DNA of 56,422 nt from Streptomyces viridochromogenes (GTDB lineage: Bacteria > Actinomycetota > Actinomycetes > Streptomycetales > Streptomycetaceae), in assembly GCF_001270495.1 (NCBI RefSeq), contig NZ_LGUR01000254.1, forward strand, positions 1 to 56,422, written 5' to 3'. A program made the position numbers and the translations under genes. Position 1 is the first letter of the stretch, and the number at the start of each line of letters is the position of its first letter. The notes beneath the pieces are model-generated. The model had not been told where the DNA came from. It searched no databases and saw only the letters and a program-made list of their open reading frames with translations. Below, in pieces: positions 51,284 through 56,422 of the stretch.

Positions 51284-52619
51284 AGAGACGGGCGAAGTTC
51301 TCGGTCTTCGCCCGGCCGCCCATCGCGGCGGTGACCTGCTCGTAGTAGCGGGTCGTTCCCTGGGAAGGGATCAGCTGGTCGGCCAGGCCGTGCCAGAGGA
51401 GCAGTTTGCCGCCGGCGGCGCGGAAGGCGCTCAGGTCGGGGTCGTCCGTGCCGACCACGGGGCCCCACTCCTGACGGGAGCGTTCGAAGTAGTGGGTGAA
51501 GTTGGCCATGGTCAGGCGGTGCCAGTCGAAGGACGGGTCCTTCGCCAGCCAGTAGGTGAACCAGCCCGACGCGAGGGGCGTCGGGACCCCGTCACCGTTC
51601 GCGGTGGCGGCGAGTCTGGCGAACGAGGCGCCGGGCAGGATTCCGTACCACAGGCGGCGACCGTCCGGGCGTCGCGGCCCGTCCCAGATCTTTTTCACCA
51701 CGGCCGCGTCCTTGGCCGTGATCGTGCCGCAGGGGGTCACGGTGCCGACCAGCGAGGTGGGGTTGAAGCGGCAGGTCCGGGGGTCCGCGATGACGCCGTC
51801 GGTCACACCGTCCCGGCTGTCGCACGCCGCTGTGACCGCCTTGTCGACCGCGTCGAACTTGCACGAGGGCACGAAGTCGCCGAGCTCGTGCATCACGACC
51901 TGGGGCCACATCGCCGCGGGGAGGAACCGGTCCGCCTGGATCGCCGGCGCGCCGGCCAGGATGCCGTCGTAGTCGCGGGGCTGGACCTGCGCTTCCTGGA
52001 GACCTTCCCTGCCGCCGTTCGAGCAGCCGTTCCAGTACGAGTAGGTGGGCGACTTCCCGTAGAACGCCTGAGTGACGGCCTTGCCCTTGACGGTCGTCTC
52101 GTGCAGCGCACGCGAGAGGAAGTCGTTGATCAGGGACGCGTTCATGCCGGTCGGGGACCAGGCCCACGAGGCGTCGCTGGAGTCGGCGGTGTGACCGGAG
52201 TCGGAACCCGCGGCGGCGTAACCGGTCTTCGCCGCGCTCTCCGTGTCCGGGACGGAGCCGTTGAAGCCACCGCCTCCCACCCCTTGGAAGCGCCCGTTCC
52301 AGGTGCCGACGGGCAGTGACACGCGCATGTGGATGCTCTGGGGAACCAGCAGTTCGACGTTGCAGATCACCGGAGTGGTGGTGGTCTGCCAGGCACTGGT
52401 GACCGTCGTGCCGTCCGGAAAGCGCAGAGCCGTGAGGCTCTCGCAGGACCGGACCGGCTGGCCGGGGCCTGTGTTCGCGGCCGCGCTCGCCCCGTGGACC
52501 GGCATGGCGCAGAGCCCTGCCGCGAGGATCAGGGATCCCGAGATCGCGAGCCGGCGTCGGGCGGGGCCTCGCGGGGATGGTGCATGCTCGGCGCTGCCGG
52601 CTGAAGGCTTCCCCTTCAT
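51057..52619 (-). CDS. secreted tannase/feruloyl esterase family hydrolase
   Basis: The 520-residue protein has a signal peptide (RRRLAISGSLILAAGLCAMPVHGASAAA) and a tannase-family alpha/beta hydrolase domain. The catalytic triad is Ser in WNGCSNGGREG (~198), Asp in LLLWHGLADQLIP (~412) and His in APGVGHCRGG (~453). Cys residues next to Ser and His give the family's CS-D-HC disulfide signature. GGGGFNGSVPD forms the oxyanion region, and a lid domain lies between (~230-390). Relatives cleave ferulate or gallate esters, or MHET. GGGAGGTGAGC precedes the ATG. Release of ferulate from plant material would fit the xylanase and CE4 genes elsewhere in the window. Confidence 0.93.
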   Translation of the reverse strand: MKGKPSAGSAEHAPSPRGPARRRLAISGSLILAAGLCAMPVHGASAAANTGPGQPVRSCESLTALRFPDGTTVTSAWQTTTTPVICNVELLVPQSIHMRVSLPVGTWNGRFQGVGGGGFNGSVPDTESAAKTGYAAAGSDSGHTADSSDASWAWSPTGMNASLINDFLSRALHETTVKGKAVTQAFYGKSPTYSYWNGCSNGGREGLQEAQVQPRDYDGILAGAPAIQADRFLPAAMWPQVVMHELGDFVPSCKFDAVDKAVTAACDSRDGVTDGVIADPRTCRFNPTSLVGTVTPCGTITAKDAAVVKKIWDGPRRPDGRRLWYGILPGASFARLAATANGDGVPTPLASGWFTYWLAKDPSFDWHRLTMANFTHYFERSRQEWGPVVGTDDPDLSAFRAAGGKLLLWHGLADQLIPSQGTTRYYEQVTAAMGGRAKTENFARLFTAPGVGHCRGGSGAAPAEPLAALVKWVEHGKAPTTLRAENGPMSRPLCRWPAVARYDGHGSTNDAANFRCSGHQ

Positions 52620-52666
52620 GCCCGCTCACCTCCCTCTTTCTTTCTTGGCTGGGCGGATGGGGCCGG

Positions 52667-54556
52667 TCAGCGGTCGGCCGGCTCGTGGATGTCGGAGGGG
52701 ATCGGGTCGGCGTACAGTGCGGCGATGTCCGCGTCGTACTTCTCGGCGACCTTCTGCCGCTTGAGCTTCAAGGTGGCGGTGAGTTCATCGCTCGTCGCGT
52801 CCCAGTGCGCGGGAATCACCCGGAAGCGCTTGACCTGCTCCACGCGTGCCAGCCGGCTGTTGCCCTCGGCCACCGCGGCTCGCAAGGCGTCGATCAGCAG
52901 GGGGGATCGGGCCAGGGAGCGCGGGTCCGGCGGCAGCCCGTGCTCGGCGGCGAAGGCCGCCGCGGCCTCGGCGTCCAGGACGAGCAGCGCGGTGATGTAG
53001 GGGCGGCTGTCGCCGATGGCCATAGCGGTGCCGATCAGGGGACTGGCGGTGGTGAGGGCCGTCTCGACCGTGACGGGCGAGATGTTCTTGCCCCCTTCGT
53101 TGATGATCAGGTCCTTCTTGCGGTCGACGATGGTCAGGTAGTCGTCCGCGTCGGACACGATGACGTCGCCGGTGTGGAACCAGCCGTTCCGGTCGAAGGC
53201 TTCGCGGGTCCGGTCGGGGTCGTTGCGGTACCCCTTCGCCACCGACGGCCCCCGCACCAGGAGTTCGCCGTCGGCGGCCCGGCGTGCTTCCAGGCCGGGC
53301 AGCAGTGTGCCGATGGTGCCGAAGCGTGCCCGCGCGGGCGGGCTGACGGCACCGAAGCAGCTCAGCTCGGACATGCCCCAGCCCTCGCAGATGGGGACGC
53401 CGAGCGCCGCGAAGAATTCGAGGGTCGCCGGCGGCGTGGGTGCCGCGCCGGTCACCGCCCACCGCACCTGGTCCAGCCCCAGACGGGACCGCAGGGCGGA
53501 CAGGACGCCGGCGTCCGCCTCGGCATAGGCGGCGGAGAGCTCGTCGTCGACCGGCTTGCCCGCCTGCAGCAGGCGCGTACGCCTGAGGCCTGTCTCCAGC
53601 GCCGCCCCGACAGCCCTCTGCCGGGCCGCGTCCGGCTCGCTCTCGATGCCGAGCTCCACGGCCTGCTTGATCTTGTTCCAGACCCTGGGGACGGCGCACC
53701 AGATCGTCGGCCGGCAGTCCGGCAGCGCCTTGCCGATCTCCTTGATGTCGGGCACCACGGTGACCTGCACACCGAAGATCGCCTGTGCGTACAGGCAGGT
53801 GAAGCGGTCGACGATATGGGCGGAAGGGAGGTAGGAGGTGGTCCGGTCGCCGAAGCGGAAGTCCAGTACCTGTGCCACTCCCGCGGCTTGGGCGAGCAGG
53901 TTGGCGTGCGTGATCTCCACGCCCTTCGAAGGGCCGGTCGTTCCCGAGGTGTAGATCAGGGTGAGTACGTCGTCCGGCTGGACTGCGCGCCAGGTCGCGT
54001 CGAAGTCGAAGGAGGTGTTCGCCCGGCCACGGGCGCGGAGGGTTTCCAGGCTGAGGGTGCCGTCCGCCGGCTTCGCTTCGTCGCCGTACGTCAGGGTTTC
54101 GTCGTCGGCGGTCCTGGTTTCCTCGCCGCCCGCCGGGACTTCGTCGCCGTCCACCAGGATGAGGTGCTCGACGGCCACACCGGATTCCCGGACGACGGGA
54201 AGGTACTGGGTCTCGCACACCAGCACCCTGCTGCCGGAATTACGCAGGACGTGGGCGAGTTGGGCCGCCGGCAGGGTGTTGTAGACGGAGAACGGGATGG
54301 CGCCCAGGTGCTGGGCCGCGAGGTCGACAGGGAAGAACTCGACCCGGTTGGTCATCATCAGCGCGACGGTGTCACCACGCCCGACTCCGAGCCCGGCCAG
54401 GCCGGCCGCCAGGAGGCGCACGTCCTCGGCGAGGGCCCGCCAGGTGACGGTGCGCGTCGCGCCCACGGTGCGCAGGGCCATCGTGTCGGGCGCGACGGCT
54501 GCCGTGCGCTGGAAGGCGTCGCAGAGCGTGGCGGACATGGGTCTGGGGTCGGTCAT
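52667..54556 (-). CDS. long-chain acyl-CoA synthetase (AMP-forming)
   Basis: The ~629-residue protein has the adenylate-forming motifs: LIYTSGTTGPSKGVEITHAN (P-loop), YLPSAHIVDRF, a long-chain-type insert (DCRPTIWCAVPRVWNKIKQ) and GWGMSELSCF. GWFHTGDVIVSDADDYLTIVDRKKDLIINEGGKNISP and a C-terminal Lys in KLKRQKVAEKYDADI complete it. It should activate long-chain fatty acids to acyl-CoA for degradation or lipid synthesis. The ATG at 54556 is chosen for the N-terminus MTDPRPMSATLCDAF. It lies 47 bp from the tannase gene on the same strand and may share a transcript. A 15-bp palindrome ~180 bp upstream may regulate it, perhaps with the PucR protein. Confidence 0.92.
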   Translation of the reverse strand: MTDPRPMSATLCDAFQRTAAVAPDTMALRTVGATRTVTWRALAEDVRLLAAGLAGLGVGRGDTVALMMTNRVEFFPVDLAAQHLGAIPFSVYNTLPAAQLAHVLRNSGSRVLVCETQYLPVVRESGVAVEHLILVDGDEVPAGGEETRTADDETLTYGDEAKPADGTLSLETLRARGRANTSFDFDATWRAVQPDDVLTLIYTSGTTGPSKGVEITHANLLAQAAGVAQVLDFRFGDRTTSYLPSAHIVDRFTCLYAQAIFGVQVTVVPDIKEIGKALPDCRPTIWCAVPRVWNKIKQAVELGIESEPDAARQRAVGAALETGLRRTRLLQAGKPVDDELSAAYAEADAGVLSALRSRLGLDQVRWAVTGAAPTPPATLEFFAALGVPICEGWGMSELSCFGAVSPPARARFGTIGTLLPGLEARRAADGELLVRGPSVAKGYRNDPDRTREAFDRNGWFHTGDVIVSDADDYLTIVDRKKDLIINEGGKNISPVTVETALTTASPLIGTAMAIGDSRPYITALLVLDAEAAAAFAAEHGLPPDPRSLARSPLLIDALRAAVAEGNSRLARVEQVKRFRVIPAHWDATSDELTATLKLKRQKVAEKYDADIAALYADPIPSDIHEPADR

Positions 54557-54736
54557 CTGGATCAGTTCCCGTCGATCGGCTCCGTACCGGAACTCACGCT
54601 CGACAGGCCCGACGCGCACCTCTACGGCGGCGCCGGCAAAGCCGCGGCGTGAGCGCGCGGGTTCGACGACGGCAACGCTAGGCATCCGTGGCGCGTAGGG
54701 CATCGGGCATGACGCCCAACAAAGCGGCCGCCGCAC

Positions 54737-54751
54737 TGTGATCGGATCACA
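54737..54751. promoter_or_regulatory. 15-bp palindrome upstream of the acyl-CoA synthetase gene
   Basis: TGTGATCGGATCACA is a perfect palindrome with one central base. It resembles a CRP/FNR or GntR/PucR-type site (TGTGA-N5-TCACA) but its spacing differs from the E. coli CRP site. Further hairpins at 54777-54803 span the PucR stop codon and may terminate that gene. Confidence 0.5.
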
Positions 54752-54799
54752 CCCCTGTGTCGGGAGGTGATCAAGTCTCCACCTGTGGAGGTGACCGGG

Positions 54800-56044
54800 T
54801 CACACCGCGGTGCCGGAGCCGCCTCCGAACAGTCTGATCGCGATCAGCAGCTCCTGGAGGTCGGCGAGCCTGCGCAGGTCGCACCCCGTCCGTTCCTCGA
54901 CACGGGCCAGACGGTGATGTGCGGTGTTGATGTGGACACCGAGTCGCTGGGCCGCGGCCTTCACGTTCAGATCGTTGGCCGCGTACTCCTCCACTGTTCT
55001 GATCAGGGTGCCGTCCGTCCGGGAGTCCTCGGCCACGAAGGTGCGGAGCGCCGCTGGCACCATCCGTGCGGCGGTCTCGTCCGCTCGAAGGGTCAGATAG
55101 TCGAGCACACTGAGATCGGACAGGCAGACGACGCCACCGTCCGGCGGCAGAGTGCCCAGCGCGGAGACCGCCTCGTGGTACGCCTTCCCCAGATCGGCGA
55201 CGGTGTCGTACCGCGTGCTGATGCCCACTGCCAGCCGTGTCCCCTGGTCGGCGAGCGTCCGCCAAGCCGTCCTCACGGATTCCCCGGACACACTGCCCAC
55301 CCTGTCGCGCAGCGCCCGCACGATCACTGTCTCGTCCTGCCGCAGCACGGTCAGCGCACGAGCCGGGTCGCCCGCGGCCTGCCCGAGAAGCGAGGCGGCG
55401 GAACGCAGACTGTAGGGGTCGCCGACGGGACCCACGGGCACCGCGACCACCACGGCACACGGCGTATCGGGATGCAGCCCGGCCTTCGTGGCCGCGGTCA
55501 GCCGTGGTCCCGGCGCCGGCTCCCGCCCCGCGATCAGGTCTTCGAGCAGGTCCCGACGCACCCGGTCGCCTTCCACGGCCAGGAACTGTTCCTCGTCCAG
55601 ATAAGCCCGGGCCGCGACCGTACTGCCCCGGTTGATCAGTTCCATGACGAGTCCGCACGCTTCCAGCGCGACGTCACGCCCGCCGGTCGTGTGCACCGCC
55701 CAGTCGGCGATCGCCTCCCACATCACGCGGTGCGCGATGCGCAGCGCGTGCATGAAATCCACCAGGGGCATACCCTGCCGTGCCCGCCGCGCGGCATGCG
55801 GGCGGACGAACGCCACGTCGTCGTCCGTGACCGGTCGGTCGCGGGCCAGGCTGACACTGAGCACGTCGACCGCCTCCGTCACGTGGGCCACCACGTCGGC
55901 CAGCAGCGCTTCGTCCACGAGGGCGGCGTAGCCGGGAATCTCCGTCCGCATGGCCTCCAGAGCCGCCTCGGCCAGTGACTGCCGCTGAGCGGCGATGATG
56001 TCGGCCACCTCACCGAGGGCGGCCACCTGACCTGATCGGCGCAT
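54800..56044 (-). CDS. PucR family transcriptional regulator
   Basis: The ~414-residue protein has the PucR/CdaR layout: an N-terminal helical sensor (RRARQGMPLVDFMHALRIAHRVMWEAIADW), a GGDEF-like central domain (PYSLRSAASLLGQAAGDP, RLAVGISTRYDTVADLGKAYHEA) and a C-terminal HTH_30. The last reads TLIRTVEEYAANDLNVKAAAQRLGVHINTAHHRLARVEERTG. Such regulators control purine, amine or fatty-acid genes. It lies directly upstream of, and on the same strand as, the acyl-CoA synthetase gene. The ATG at 56044 follows GGCTGAGG; a GTG three bases earlier is also in frame. Confidence 0.9.
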   Translation of the reverse strand: MRRSGQVAALGEVADIIAAQRQSLAEAALEAMRTEIPGYAALVDEALLADVVAHVTEAVDVLSVSLARDRPVTDDDVAFVRPHAARRARQGMPLVDFMHALRIAHRVMWEAIADWAVHTTGGRDVALEACGLVMELINRGSTVAARAYLDEEQFLAVEGDRVRRDLLEDLIAGREPAPGPRLTAATKAGLHPDTPCAVVVAVPVGPVGDPYSLRSAASLLGQAAGDPARALTVLRQDETVIVRALRDRVGSVSGESVRTAWRTLADQGTRLAVGISTRYDTVADLGKAYHEAVSALGTLPPDGGVVCLSDLSVLDYLTLRADETAARMVPAALRTFVAEDSRTDGTLIRTVEEYAANDLNVKAAAQRLGVHINTAHHRLARVEERTGCDLRRLADLQELLIAIRLFGGGSGTAV

Positions 56045-56223
56045 CACGGCCTCAGCCTAGGGCCTGTCCGGGGTCACCCTGCGGTTGTCCGGGCTCGTGA
56101 TCAGCGATCGGACACGTCGGCCCCGTCCGCCTGACCCGCACGCGGACCACCCACGATCCCGCCATCGGCGGCGACCCGCCGTACGGAAGCCGTTGTGCGC
56201 CTGCCGTGCGTGGCGGCGAGCGG

Positions 56224-56422
56224 TCAGGGCTTCGGGTCGACGGTGTGGGTGCGCCGGTAGTGGTCGTAGTCGCTGGTGTGCTCTTCGGCCCAGTTCTGCA
56301 GGTGTTGCAGTGCGGCGGTGGCGCCGCGGGCGAGGTCGGTCAGGTCGTACAGCACCGTCGGTGGGCGGCTGGTGTGCACGGTGCGGGTGATCAGTCCACC
56401 GGTTTCGAGGTCGCGCAGGGTC
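56224..56422 (-). CDS. HxlR family regulator, C-terminal part (5' end outside window)
   Basis: The last ~65 codons read TLRDLETGGLITRTVHTSRPPTVLYDLTDLARGATAALQHLQNWAEEHTSDYDHY. This is the recognition helix end, wing and dimerisation helix of an HxlR winged-helix repressor. These often control redox or drug-response genes on the opposite strand. The rest of the gene lies beyond the right edge. Confidence 0.85.
   Translation of the reverse strand, partial: TLRDLETGGLITRTVHTSRPPTVLYDLTDLARGATAALQHLQNWAEEHTSDYDHYRRTHTVDPKP

Overview
The window is high-GC actinobacterial DNA and almost certainly Streptomyces. The third-codon GC bias is strong and GTG starts and GTGA/ATGA gene overlaps are common. 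Typical Streptomyces families are present: SepF-like protein, XRE/DUF5753 plus DUF397 pair, HATPase anti-sigma-like protein, Tat-exported xylanase, tannase-type esterase and DUF6174 lipoprotein. The mix of single-copy metabolic genes, insertion sequences, many gene fragments and a defence island suggests an accessory or arm-proximal chromosomal region. No rRNA, tRNA or CRISPR array was recognised.

Region 1 (1-13438) is orderly. It holds a partial AAA ATPase, a SepF-like division protein, a single-chain assimilatory nitrate reductase fused to a sulfite-reductase-type flavoprotein, and a polytopic membrane protein. A divergent YceI/MarR pair with two operator-like palindromes follows, then a YdiJ-type FAD/Fe-S 2-hydroxyacid dehydrogenase, an exported beta-carbonic anhydrase and a DUF6174 lipoprotein. 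Region 2 (13435-18195) is a mobile-element and decay zone. It contains an internally deleted IS701-family element inserted at the CTAG of a stop codon, a MerR-VOC regulator, a broken IS5-family element carrying a secreted-protein gene between duplicated transposase ends, and TetR and S9-peptidase fragments.

Region 3 (18190-33217) holds envelope and secreted functions: PAP2 and GT-C-like membrane proteins, two CE4 deacetylases, and a GH11 xylanase translationally coupled to one of the deacetylases. It also holds a metal-linked His-rich/ArsR pair, a methyltransferase, a tandem universal stress protein, an XRE/DUF397 pair, an HATPase and a VapBC toxin-antitoxin module. These are interspersed with fragments of acetoacetyl-CoA synthetase, an FAD monooxygenase, ImuB, Fur and an aminoglycoside phosphotransferase.

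Region 4 (33287-49924) is the most interesting part, a defence island. A minus-strand operon reads sigma-70-like factor, DrmA helicase, DrmB (DUF1998), minimal SF1 helicase, then a protein with a hydrophobic segment and coiled coil. The last four are tightly spaced or overlapping. DrmA and DrmB are the DISARM core, but the PLD protein DrmC and the usual DrmD/DrmE are absent, and a full-length sigma factor lies at the head of the operon. Divergent from it are a collapsed mcrBC locus and a RelE-like/UvrD-like fusion helicase. An HTH-bearing N6 methylase with an altered motif IV follows, then an AbiEii-type nucleotidyltransferase pair whose toxin gene has a frameshift in a G run.

Region 5 (50045-56422) returns to chromosomal-type genes: a 3'-truncated conserved gene, a tannase/feruloyl esterase, a long-chain acyl-CoA synthetase, a PucR regulator and the end of an HxlR regulator.
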